Source of the DNA: Zygaena filipendulae
Taxonomy: Eukaryota; Arthropoda; Insecta; Lepidoptera; Zygaenidae
Reading direction: 5' to 3'
Length of the DNA stretch: 64,000 bases
Assembly (NCBI GenBank): GCA_907165275.2
Contig: OU015674.1
Location: 1,860,001 to 1,924,000 of the forward strand
Numbering within the stretch: the stretch's first letter is position 1; every line of letters begins with the position of its first letter. The translations under genes and the position numbers were made by a program. Below the pieces are notes generated by a model. It was not told the DNA's origin. It saw only the letters and a program-made list of their open reading frames with translations, and searched no databases. Below, piece after piece: positions 33,061 to 43,785 of this stretch.

Positions 33061-34415
33061 TGGAGTAACCCAAGGAGCACCACAAGCTGTATAAAAGCTG
33101 TATTTTAGTTTGTTTTTATACCACAGGCTGTATAGTGAGGCTGTACAAGGGCTGTATCAGCGCTTATACAGCCCTTATAAGTAAAAATTGGGCCCATTCT
33201 TATACAGCCTAATGCGTTATTATGGCTGTTCAGTAGCTGTAGAAGTAAAAAATAGGCTGTAATATAGCTGCAGTGGAGCTGTAGTATGGTGTAAAAGGAA
33301 ACCACAGGAATATACTTATCTTCTTATAAATGTCTTTAAAAGATAACGGTTCTTAATCGGTTTTTTAAGAGAATCACAAAGGGAAAATTTGTGAAACTTG
33401 TCAAATATTTCTATTTTAGATACATAAATATGGCGATCGATTAATATTTCATGCAAAATTATAAATCAAGTAATGATCTTGGACTTTTTGTGTGATAATT
33501 TGTAGATTCGACGTGCTGATTTAATTTTGTTGTGAAATTGTGTATGGTTTTGTTTCAAAATATTCACGCTCCCGCAATATAATCAAGATTAAGTAAAAAA
33601 TATAACTAAAACGGGTAGTAAATTTTTGGTTTTGAGGTTAGAATAATATAATATGCTTGAAAATACTGCATAATATTAGAGTACACTCATTATTTTAGCT
33701 GTCAAATTACGATAGCAGATGTAGCTATTGTCAAATATCGTTTGATTTGTATTATGTTTTGTTTTTGTTTATTCAAAAATGGCGATAAATATTAAACAGC
33801 CTAAAGTATATCTGGAGGGTATTATAGGTCCTGTAGCTTTACTACGCAGTTTTTAGATTCCATTGTACAGCTATTGCCTTTAAATAGGCATTATATTAGA
33901 ATATATATAAATAAATAAATTTGTTATATTTTTATATTCTCTTTTAATCTTCCTTTTGACTCCACCGGACCTTTTTCCTTTTTTCCACATATTTTTATCC
34001 AGAATTACACGTTTATTTACTATTGCAAAGATAGACCACTGACAATAAAACAGACTAAAGCTGTACTATAGAATTAATTTATTATTATAGTGTTTTAACG
34101 TCATATTTGTCAGAAGTCATAAAACTCTAACACTTACAAGGGTGTATAATTACGCAACAATAATAGTTTTATAAAGGAGTTTGCATATACCATTATACAG
34201 AATCAAGTATAGAGTGATACCATATTAACGCATAAAGCTGTAGTAAGTAAGTGATCACATGCAAAATACAGCCTCTGTGCAGCTTGAATAATAAACATTA
34301 GCTTAAAGTGTCAAAAATTCTTAAAGTTTTAAAGTAGAGTTTTAATATTCCGTTTTAACACCTTTAGTTTACGTGAATTCTTTTATAAAGATTTAGTACA
34401 GCTTGAGCTGTATAA
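33061..34415. repeat. Region dense in GCTGTA/TACAGC motifs
   Basis: About eleven GCTGTA, GCTGTT or TACAGC hexamers lie within 33086-33283, and scattered ones continue to 34412 (for example GTACAGCTTGAGCTGTATAA). There is no clear unit length and no coding sequence. The origin is unknown; it may be an old satellite or element. Confidence 0.5.
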
Positions 34416-36152
34416 TAACTGGTAAATCAACCTTATAAATATAGAATCTTTTCTTCACACCCTTGTACGTCTCCAAAAGAACTCTAAGTTCTATAAGTGC
34501 TGCATATTTGATGTCGGTAACGCCTAAGTGCTCCTTGGGAGATCGCTTCGAATTCTCATTAGACAAGCCGTCAAACAATTTATTTGACCTTCGGCGAGAT
34601 ATAAAGACACACGCGCTAATGATGATTGAAGACAATTTTAGCATATTTTTTTCGAGCTCGCTACAAGATTTTTACCAATCAACTCCACCTGGCATACCCT
34701 CAAGGTCACGCACGCCTGATACACATCGCACATCGTGACACGAAAAGAAAAAAAATATAAATCTAAACACAACCCTAGTTGACGTCAATGCGGCTGCTCT
34801 ACGGGAAAACAAAGATACTGATTTTTTTTCTAAATGTTTTTTTTTCTACTTTCGCCACTTTTCACGCATAACCGGCGTTGCTACATACCTACTCACAACC
34901 TATCATCAAAAAGGCTTTAGTCTTAGAAAAATTTAAATTAAGAAAATCGTTAAACTATGGAAGGTGTGTTTTATATGGCGCGATTTCCGGTTTTTTGCTC
35001 CTCCTGTAAAACTTTGTTCAGCTGCAATTTACTTTGTTTTACCGAAGGGCAGCCAAATGGGCAATGTAAAAAAAATTGAGCCGTACAGAAATACTTAATA
35101 TAAGTTAGCGAAAAGTAAGCGTGAATCCGTTTTAATTATTTCTAGACCCATATTTACAAACGCTAGAAAAGACTTGTGAGTTTGAATGGCGTTTATAAAT
35201 ATGCACCTTACTATTTTTAACAACACCATCGTAAAACAACATCATGCATAATACCTATGTGATAATATATGTACATAATATTTTAGCTGGGTAGCTGACA
35301 CATTAACACAAGTCAGGCTTTGTGGTCTTTTGAACAAAAAACAAATAGCAAAATTACGCAAAATCTTAAAATCAATTCACAGCTAAGGATCGTTCATGAT
35401 TTGAGAACATATTCCAGAGTCGGTTAAAAACAGAATATGTAAGCAATCAAAGTGATACATTCGTACACACAAGAACTTGTGAGGATTTTTTTAGACCCGC
35501 AACTCCATCAAATGAGCGACAGTTCATTGACCTGAGCAGTGGATTGTTGAAATGTCCTTGAAAGAGATTGAAGTGTCTCACATTCTGCAATCATGGTGAT
35601 ATCCGTCATTGCTTTATCGTTGATTCAATACTAAAAAACTGAATTTTTAGTATACGCTAAAAAATCTTGTAAAAGCCATTTCATCTTTGGATTATAAAAA
35701 AAAAAAAAAATTGTTTTCCATGTTATGGATCTGTGTAATCAGCGGGCAATTCTCTGAACCTAAATTGCCCTTGCTTGCCAACACACATCACTACATTATA
35801 GTCAATACCACTTTATACACGAGATTGTCCTGTGACGTGAGAGTAACCGATTTGAGATTCAGCAAGCAAGAGAGATGGCGGAGTTTGGTGTGCAGTTCTT
35901 CTCTACGGTTTATAGCACTAGGAAGCTGTTTATTTGTAAGCGCTGTAATATTATAATTTTTATTGACGTCAAAAATAACGACACTTCAAGGTCAAATTTA
36001 AAGAAACATAATATATATTTTACTTTGTTTGTTTGTATACTTTATTGAACATAAACAAGGTTTTTTACAAATTGATAAAATTAAAATAAGCAAGTAATTT
36101 ATGCTCAAAGGCGGACTTCTTCCGCTTCTTGCGCTGGATTGATTGCTGGACA

Positions 36153-36370
36153 GGGCCCTTGTTCACTATGACCATAACACGCCGCGTTAAGATAGCGCGC
36201 TAGGAGAATTGCATTTCCTTCACGCTCAAAGAAGTTTCACTTCAAAAAATTACATTTACAACATGTCTTATGGCATACAGAATATTAATTTCTAATATTT
36301 TGGCATCTGGAGCGTTAGGGATTGTGTTTTTGGGACGCACGTTATGGGTAAGGAATCTTGTTGGTCGTAG
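36153..36370 (+). mobile_element. MITE-C copy 2
   Basis: GGGCCCTTGTTCACTATGAC at the left and TTATGGGTAAGGAATCTTGT at the right match copy 1 at 4410. The right terminus is cut at GGTCGTAG where a LINE tail begins. Confidence 0.7.
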
Positions 36371-36545
36371 AATAGAATAGAATAGAATACACTTTATTGT
36401 ACACCAAAATAATGTTACAGTGTGTTAACAAAAACTTATAACTAAAGGCATACAAAAGGCGGTCTTATCGCTTTACTAGCGATCTCTTCCAGACAACTTT
36501 TGGGTGGACAGGAATGAATTAGGTCCCAGGAATGTAATTGGAATA
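36371..36545 (-). mobile_element. LINE 3' end with (TATTC)n tail
   Basis: On the minus strand TTTGGTGTACAATAAAGTGT runs into TATTC repeats. Upstream on that strand AGAGATCGCTAGTAAAGCGA and AGACCGCC resemble the fragment at 60935. A related plus-strand tail is at 56440. It is inserted into MITE-C. Confidence 0.6.
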
Positions 36546-36589
36546 ATGTAAACCAGCCATTACAGTGAGCAGTCTTAGATGTGCGTCTG

Positions 36590-36760
36590 CGCAGCGCCGC
36601 GCGAGCGACGCGGATGAGTGCGGAGTGCCTAATTTCTGCTTGGCATTGAGAGGCGTCAAGGCCACGGCTATGCTCGCGATGACGTCACATCCCACGTCTG
36701 CGCGCGCGCTGACAGACCGTTCGGTTGTAGGTGTGCCTTGAGTTATGAGCTCGGTAGATT
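36590..36760. other. GC-rich island
   Basis: GCAGCGCCGCGCGAGCGACG and CACGTCTGCGCGCGCGCTGA stand out from the AT-rich intron; one TGACGTCA is at about 36682. No open frame was recognised. It could be regulatory or an old element. Confidence 0.3.
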
Positions 36761-36874
36761 AGGAATAGATCTCACAATCAAATACGTGTTGTAGGTACAC
36801 GCCGATTAAGCTACAAATCTTAACGAGAATAGCATTTTGTTCATGTGTTTTATCGAACTTTTTGATCAGGGGGG

Positions 36875-37008
36875 GGGCTAAGATGCGCAACACGATAAAA
36901 TTTTATCGAGCCATTTTATCGATTCTCGTCGACAAAGCCATACAATAATGTCGACGGGAATCGATAAAATGGCTCGATAAAATTTTATCGTGTTGCGCAT
37001 CTTAGCCC
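36875..37008. repeat. Long near-perfect hairpin, 60 bp arms
   Basis: The arms 36875-36934 and 36949-37008 are inverse with a single T/G mismatch that would still wobble-pair in RNA; the loop is 14 bases. The arms begin GGGCTAAGATGCGCAACACG and contain the internal palindrome CGATAAAATTTTATCG. Confidence 0.92.
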
Positions 37009-37140
37009 GGCTGATTATAAAAATAAGAAATAAGTTGATATAATACATTACAAATAGGAAGTTACTACAGTAATACCGATTTTAACGATTCATTTACTGG
37101 GATAATCGATATAGATTTTGGAAAAGTTCTGGTATGAAAT

Positions 37141-37338
37141 TCCTATTAATATTATAAATGTGAAAGTGTGGATGTTTGGATGTTTGTTACTCAATCATGC
37201 AAAAACGGCGAACGGATTTGGATGAAATTTGGCATGCTCGTTGTCAGGGGTACAGAGAAGGACATAGAGTACTTTTTATCGCGGAATTCCCGCGGGAACT
37301 CCGAAATTACCGCGGGTGAAATCGCGGGGCGCAGCTAG
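37141..37338 (+). mobile_element. Helitron-like element, full length
   Basis: It starts TCCTATTAATATTATAAATG, ends CGCGGGGCGCAGCTAG followed by T, and is one of the least diverged copies (CCCGCGGGAACTCCGAAATT). Confidence 0.75.
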
Positions 37339-37778
37339 TAAATAATAATAATAACTAGGAAATCAATATACCTACTCGAATTTTGGCTTGCAATTGTGAT
37401 TATAATTTGTAATATGTTTTTATTTTTTAGCCGCAGGTGTTCTCAATTCTCTTTCCATAATTTTTCCATAGTAGGTAAATCTATCTGAATAAAATCATTC
37501 TAAATTCAGAGCGAATCTTCGGAATCTATGTATTTTAATAAAACCTATATTTTGTCGACACTTTACAGGATGCCCGCGAATTTGGTAGTCAATAGAAAAT
37601 ATGTAGTATTTTTGTCGTGAGTTACATATAGACTCATGCTATGGTGAAACAGGGGAGAGTTCAATTAAGTAAATATTCAGGAAAGTGGATAAGAAGAATA
37701 AATACCCAATTTTATCGTTTCGCCACGAAGTTATAAAGGACTTTAAAAATGTACATGTTTCCATACTACAATAGATAA

Positions 37779-37997
37779 TCCTACTAATATTATAAACGCG
37801 AAAGTTTGTAAGAATGTATGGATGGATGCATGGATGGATGTTTGTTACTCTTTCACGCAGTAACTACAGGATGGATTTAAATGAAACTTTAAAATAATAT
37901 AGCTTATACATCAGATTAATACATAAGGGTACTTTTTATCCCGGAATTCCCGCGTGAACTCTGAAATTATGCGGGTAAAACCGTGGGGCACAACTAG
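37779..37997 (+). mobile_element. Helitron-like element, full length
   Basis: It starts TCCTACTAATATTATAAACG, has a GGATGGATGCATGGATGGAT segment, and ends CCGTGGGGCACAACTAG followed by T. Confidence 0.75.
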
Positions 37998-38107
37998 TAG
38001 TTTATTTAAAATAGACACATCAATTTGTTTTGAATTTGTTTAAATGTTGAATTAAGTATAGGTAAGTATGATATTTTCACTGATATAATCTACTTAAGGG
38101 AATAGTT

Positions 38108-38400
38108 TCGTTTTTTTTTTATGTCATAGGGGGCAAACGGGCAAGTGGTACACCTGATGGTAAGTGATTATAGACATCTGCAACACCAGAAGGCATGCAA
38201 GTGCGTTGCCGACCTGGAATGGGGATGGGAACTGGCTTTCAAGTGGGGCTGCCGGAACACACCGTTAGGTGCTTGGCGACAGATTTGCAACTTGAAGGTG
38301 GTAGCTAGCCAGCCGGGCACTAGAGAGCGCCCTACCACCATGCTATGGTTTCCTCACGGTGTTTTCCTTCACCGACAGCTCAAGCTCATTGTTAGGATTT
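38108..38400 (+). mobile_element. Lepidopteran interspersed repeat
   Basis: GGGCAAACGGGCAAGTGGTA, CACCTGATGGTAAGTGATTA and AAGTGCGTTGCCGACCTGG form a block I associate with a widespread lepidopteran repeat. The 134-codon frame through it and the next SINE is not a gene. Confidence 0.6.
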
Positions 38401-38408
38401 GGCGTTTT

Positions 38409-38690
38409 TGTGACCCGATTGGCGCAGCAGGTCACCATGCCTACCCGCTAATCAAGAGGTTCCAGGTTCGATTTCCAGTGGGGGTGGGCTTTGTGTTACG
38501 AACGCAGGGTTCCACTTTCCAGTCTGGGCGTGTTTTTATATATCTATAGCATAATATATATGTAATAATATGTAGTATATACGACGTTTGCTTGGTTTCC
38601 ACGACACAAGCTTGTATTGTAGCTTAGTGTGGGATCAAGTAGATCCATGTGTTGTGAAGTGAATCATTATTATTATTATTGTTAGTATAC
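38409..38690 (+). mobile_element. tRNA-derived SINE, near full length
   Basis: TTGGCGCAGCAGGTCACC has an A-box-like motif and AGGTTCGATTTCC a B box. The body CACTTTCCAGTCTGGGCGTG, GGTTTCCACGACACAAGC and TAGTGTGGGATCAAGTAGAT is followed by a (ATT)n tail. Confidence 0.8.
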
Positions 38691-38814
38691 CAAATATTAA
38701 GGTTCGGCAATCCGTCAACAAAACAAATAGCAATTTAAACAATTATTACAAGTATACTAACTTCTACTCGCGACTTCAAACGCGTCATATTCAAGTTCCC
38801 TGGGCATCACTACA

Positions 38815-39012
38815 TGGTATAAAACAAAGTCGCTTCCCGCTGTCTGTCTGTCCCTATCTATGCTTAGATCTTTAAAACTACGCAACGGATTTTGATGCGA
38901 TTTTCACCAATAGATAGAGCGATTCATAAGGAAGGTTTATACCTATATTTTATCCTGGAATTCCCGCGGGAACTCTGAAATTACCGCCGGTGAAACCGCG
39001 CGGGACAGCTAG
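38815..39012 (+). mobile_element. Helitron-like element, second subtype
   Basis: Starts near TATAAAACAAAGTCGCTTCC, with GGATTTTGATGCGATTTTCA and ATAGATAGAGCGATTCATAA, and ends CCGCGCGGGACAGCTAG followed by T. Confidence 0.7.
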
Positions 39013-39282
39013 TTCCAGGATAAAAAGTAAACCTACTCGTGTAGTGCTGAGGAACCGAAAAATCACAAGATATTTGGATATTTGTTAGTTTCTCGCACAT
39101 TACTGAGCGGTGCAGTTGTATAAATTGCAATGACGTCACACCTGAGCCAAACATTTAATATTCTAAAACACTGAAGCACAAGCCGACGTTTCTCAAGGAC
39201 TATGAACACGGAAGATAAATGTTATGTAGGTATAGATATTTTCGAGGAAAATATTTTATATTTAGTTATATTTTCATACTAG

Positions 39283-39370
39283 CTGTCTCCCCGTGGTTTC
39301 ACCCACGGTAATTTCAGAGTTCCCGCGGGAATTCCAGGATAAAATATAGGTATAAACCTTCAAATATAGG
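39283..39370 (-). mobile_element. Helitron-like fragment (3' end)
   Basis: Plus strand CTAGCTGTCTCCCCGTGGTT then TTCCCGCGGGAATTCCAGGA and ATATAGGTATAAACCTTC, the reverse of the second subtype. Confidence 0.6.
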
Positions 39371-39479
39371 TATAAAGCTCCAAGCTCCAAATTCCTATAT
39401 AAGCGAAAAACGAATATTGGAGCTGCAAAAACGGCAACTTGTAACGTCATAAAGACGTTTTACAAACAGTATAAATTTT

Positions 39480-39754
39480 ATAAGGTGGTATACTTGTCTA
39501 TGTGGCCCACTGTACATTGTGCAACATTACAGGTGGTGGGCCTGTCGCCGGAGCCCGGATCTCACAAACAGATTCCAATCCACCTGCCGCTTGTCACCAC
39601 ACCGACCGGTCTGGTGGTGCTTGGTGGTACCCGCTGCACACAGTCGGTTACTTCTAAACACGTGTCACGTGACATTTCGGTCGGACGAGTTCTGTTACAG
39701 TGTAATATTGTAGGTATTATATTATCTGTGATACGGTCAACGGAAAAGTTATAG
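39480..39754 (+). other. GC-rich segment with two overlapping open frames
   Basis: A splice-acceptor-like ACATTACAG precedes GTGGTGGGCCTGTCGCCGGA. One plus frame reads VGLSPEPGSHKQIPIHLPLV and stays open for about 70 codons to TAG; another plus frame is open for 64 codons. No family is recognised. It may be an orphan exon or transposon-derived. Confidence 0.3.
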
Positions 39755-39967
39755 AATTATTATATAATATATATAATACTCAAAATCAGACTTAAGTAAC
39801 AAAAATATATAATACTAGATACCTACCTCACAAATTAAAATAAAAAAGTCAGATGCGACACCGTAAGCCCTTTCGGGCTTAAGTGTCATGTATAATGTTG
39901 TTAATGTATTTTTTTTTCTGAAGTAAATAAATTAAAAAAAAAGCTGTGCCCCGCACAACACAGTAAA

Positions 39968-40026
39968 CACGATTTACTCAAAATTTCTCCAGTGTGGGTT
40001 AACACACTATTGCTTATCTATGGCCA
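39968..40026 (-). mobile_element. MITE-B terminal fragment
   Basis: TTTACTCAAAATTTCTCCAG then TGTGGGTTAACACACTATTG and CTTATCTATGGCC match the right end of the copy at 49149. It directly follows a cut Helitron-like end (AGCTGTGCCCCGC). Confidence 0.65.
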
Positions 40027-40369
40027 AATAATAGATAAAAGGCCGCATCTGTTGCACAATAGCCAAAGAAAACATTTTTTGAAATAGAAATAAGTAGATA
40101 ATTATTTTAGGGTTAAATAAACTCATAAGTCACTTGAGTTCAGTGAACTCCCGAGTTCTAGATCTGCATGTTGGAATTTTTCCCGTTTATTTTTTAAAGT
40201 TGGTACCTACTTTATCCTGTATAGATGCGGCGACGCAAGTTGTTTGGAGCATCCTGTATAAGTAACAATCAACATCGAAAGTAGCCTAGCATTTTTGTAT
40301 TTTATAATTGCAAAATGGTTCAACCACTGGCAAAAACTTTTGGCAACCCTGATCGATAAAGCTGCGTTT

Positions 40370-40422
40370 CAAATGCCGACTGAAACTGAACTTAAATTTA
40401 AAAACACACATACACATACACA

Positions 40423-40484
<62 letters not shown>

Positions 40485-40518
40485 TTTTAAATGTAATTTC
40501 AGTTTCAGTCCCTATTTG
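40370..40518 (+). mobile_element. Inverted-repeat element built around a (CA)n microsatellite
   Basis: A CA array (about 40404-40482) is flanked by inverted arms of 35 bp, CAAATGCCGACTGAAACTGA on the left and TTCAGTTTCAGTCCCTATTT on the right, pairing at 30 of 35 positions. The His/Thr and Cys/Val frames here are artefacts of the CA repeat. Confidence 0.75.
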
Positions 40519-42021
40519 TAGACAATTTAACGATTGAGTTGGAGAGTTGCGACTGTCCGCGGGATAAGTTCGAGCGGCCTCAGTCGACTAGAGTCGTGTA
40601 AGCAAAGTTTCATTATGATTGGTCGAGTAAAGGTCTTGAAAGTGTTAAAACAAACAACCGCATTTTGATTATTAGGATTATAGTTTCGATGAAATGTTTG
40701 AAATGAAAATGAATGAATGAAATGAAAAAATTATGAAAATTTTATACTTACACGTACTTATACGCAATAAAATTGTAATGGATTCAAGTCCAGGTTATGT
40801 ACAAATATTATAATATAAGTAAAAGGCATGGAAATTGAAGGATTAAGTACACACGGAACGACTCCAAGTGTCTAATATACAAATTCGTCATTTATTGTAT
40901 AAATGATTATTTCAATTGCACCTCGCGCGTAGTCGGTTCGTTTGGGGGTTTTTAAAAGTCAAGTTCATTAAAGTAAACTTTGCTTTTGCTAACGATTTGT
41001 GTCTTAAAATAACAAGCATACAGTTGATATTTGTATGATACAATGGTAGTGCGGTGGTGTGTGTTGGAGAGGAAGCACACGATATTATAGAATCGGACAA
41101 GTAGTTATTACAACAAGTAACTGAACGACTCGGATCGAGTACTCGACGGCGTCGACTTTGTCCATTATAGGGTGACCAAATGTTTTATTATTTTTCCATA
41201 ACTACTCTTGCAGAGTAAAAAAAACTTAAAACCACACGACGAAGTGAAACATTCTTTATACAATAATCTTTAGATATAAATTCTATTAAGTATATAAAAT
41301 AATTTACACTTATACTACTCGCACGCAACATGTTGTATCCTCTTTTTAATGTCGCTTTTTGTTTTATCCATTTATCAAATCACAACGATGCCAAAGAAGT
41401 TTTCATATCAAAAACTTTTGTGAAATAAATCTCAAAATATTATGTTCATCACATAATTCGATTGAGGAGGGAGAAATTGAAATCGTCGATTGTTATTTTA
41501 ATTTTTTGAAGATTCTATTTCTATTTATACGCCGTAGGTATTACAATTTTTATCTTCTATCAGTCTTATTTCAAGAATGACATAATTATGATAGTTAAAT
41601 AAAAATTTTTTAGTCAGACTACGGGGAAACGGAATGCTTTTAGGCTTCGTCTGAAAAACCAATACTGCAGCGCCATTTTTTAAGATAAGCTGATTTAGCA
41701 CAGTGCAACAGAAATAATTTGCTATTATTATTGTGGATTTGTTTTTGTATATTGGAGCTTTGATGGTCTTCGGATAAATGTATTCTATTTGGATGACGAA
41801 AGCGTGATGGAAAATAGCTATCAGTTTCCGTTCAGTGTAAATAAAGGCAGCAGATTCAAATCTGTTGCAATGTCTAAATAACATTTTCATCAACCTTATG
41901 TAAATGTTACATGTGCACTCAATTTTTTATTATTTATTATTTGCCGAACATATTTACCTGTATTGAAATAAATCGGCTGTTCGAAAGAGTTTTGTTTTTA
42001 TTTTTTATTTGTACCGATTAG

Positions 42022-42167
42022 GTTTCAAAACTGTAAGCAACGGACCCAAAGAATGCTGTTCATGCCCCGAAGGCAGCGACGTCAAATTATATCATATAGT
42101 TAGAGACACGGGCATAAACGCATATACCTTTGCCTACCCACGAAACAAAGATAGCCAAATCGCGTGA
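42022..42167 (+). CDS. Candidate orphan terminal exon, product unknown
   Basis: A strong acceptor (T-rich tract then TGTACCGATTAG) precedes an open frame of 47 codons ending TGA at 42165-42167. It reads FKTVSNGPKECCSCPEGSDV, then KLYHIVRDTGINAYTFAYPR and NKDSQIA. Codon use is balanced and unlike the AT-driven noise nearby. A CCxC cluster near the start could be a small metal or disulphide motif. I do not recognise the family. No upstream partner exon is identified on the plus strand, so it could be a gene nested in the zinc-finger intron, an alternative 3' exon or a chance frame. Confidence 0.4.
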
Positions 42168-43455
42168 CTACACCACGATTAGTGTAATTTCGTTAGAGGC
42201 TACGAATATTATATCACTTATTTCCTATTCAATACGTGGATAATATTACATATATCTATGTATATTTATGTACAGAAAAAGAGTTTCTTATTGATTTTAC
42301 GCAATTGCAATGCTTATTTTTTTAAACCAAGTCATTAATAGGTACTACCAAAATGTATTTTTTCTAATATAGGCCCCTACTTAAGAACATACATATGTAC
42401 AGATATGATTTAAACGTATCGAAAAAAGTAATATTTTTATATACTTAGGTATATAATTATGTATATTTAAAAAAACTTGGAAGGTTGGTTGAAAATAATA
42501 CTAATATTTTAAGATAAAACATTTAGACAACGCATAATTAGTACCTATTAGTTAGTCTCCGGACCAAAATATTCTACCGACAAAGTATTTATATGTATGT
42601 AGTTATGAGATGACGTAACACCGCTCGCCCGTAATGGCTGGTGTCAATCAAAATTACACAAGTACAAATTTATTTTTTACATCTCTCACAGCTATTTGCC
42701 ATGCTATTATCACCTTTATGTTTTCCGATGTAAGTGTAGGTGATTAGACCGCAGTGTTTGCACAGCGATAAGCGTCTCTGATAAACCGTTCCGAGAAACG
42801 GCGCGGATCAAGACGTGCCCAGTCGTCCACAAAAATTATTATTTGGTGGTTACTCTAAGAACGTAATAATATTCCAAATTCAAAATCATATTCCATAGAT
42901 TCAAATATTTTTTTCTGGACTGATTCTTTGTTATTGTTTTTTTTTACAATATTAAAATTACTGTTTTAAAATGTAAAATTACATAATAACATATCAAGAA
43001 GTGATAAACTTAAAATATCGTTTTTCAAAACAGGTTTAACTTGTAGTTATATTATGCGTCAATATGTTTTAATTTTTTTAATGACATACCAATAGAAATA
43101 AGAACTACTAAAAATGTCAGTACAGCCTCGTCTCAAAAAAAAAAAACATAGTTTGTTAGAAACCTTCTGTATGAGACTAGTTAAGTGCATTATACTGTAT
43201 CTGTTTGTAAAAAAATGTGGTGTAATGATTGCATTGTACTATGTTGTACTTAAAATTTGCTGGTTCAGTACATATCTAGTATTAAAACAATAAAATGAAG
43301 GGAGTGATTCGTCTGCCAATAAACTGTTGTACAGTTTGGCGGGTGTAAATTAAGAAAAACGCAAAAAAACGTCACAATATCTTAAAAGGAAAAGAAAAGT
43401 AAAAGTTCTAAGGAAGTAGACCAAAGTAGAAATAATTTAAAACATTTTCACTATA

Positions 43456-43785
43456 CAATAGGCTAGTTTCCTGGGTAAAAAAATCAAAATTCTATTTAGT
43501 CCGTTAGTTAGATAATAAAAAAATAAAAGACACGTATTTTTTGCTTTTTTAAAATAATGGAAATATGCATAGATAAAGCGCATTAAAGTTTAGGGTGGGG
43601 GACTCGTGACGTCACCGCTCGCTATAACGTGCGAACAAACTGTAGCGAGGCGTGACGTCATGTGAAATTTCGACTTGATATATCTCCGTTATTTTTTGGT
43701 TACATAAAAAAAAAAATACGTGTCCAATATTTTTTAATAATCTACAAAACGGACTAAAAAAAAAATTTAGGAAACTAGCCTATTG
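43456..43785 (+). mobile_element. MITE-A copy D, complete
   Basis: Exact 16 bp outer inverted ends CAATAGGCTAGTTTCC and GGAAACTAGCCTATTG bound a 330 bp element with the AGTCCGTTAGTTAGA and AACGGACTAAAA inner ends. TGACGTCA sites are at 43607-43614 and 43653-43660. Confidence 0.85.

Noticed and set aside
38145..38549. 134-codon plus-strand frame
   Set aside because: It runs through an interspersed repeat and a SINE head; the same sequences recur elsewhere without the frame.
40286..40537. Cys/Val-rich and His/Thr-rich open frames
   Set aside because: They are translations of the CA microsatellite.
41525..41893. 122-codon minus-strand open frame
   Set aside because: AT-rich composition, no recognised motif and no splice context; kept as unsupported.
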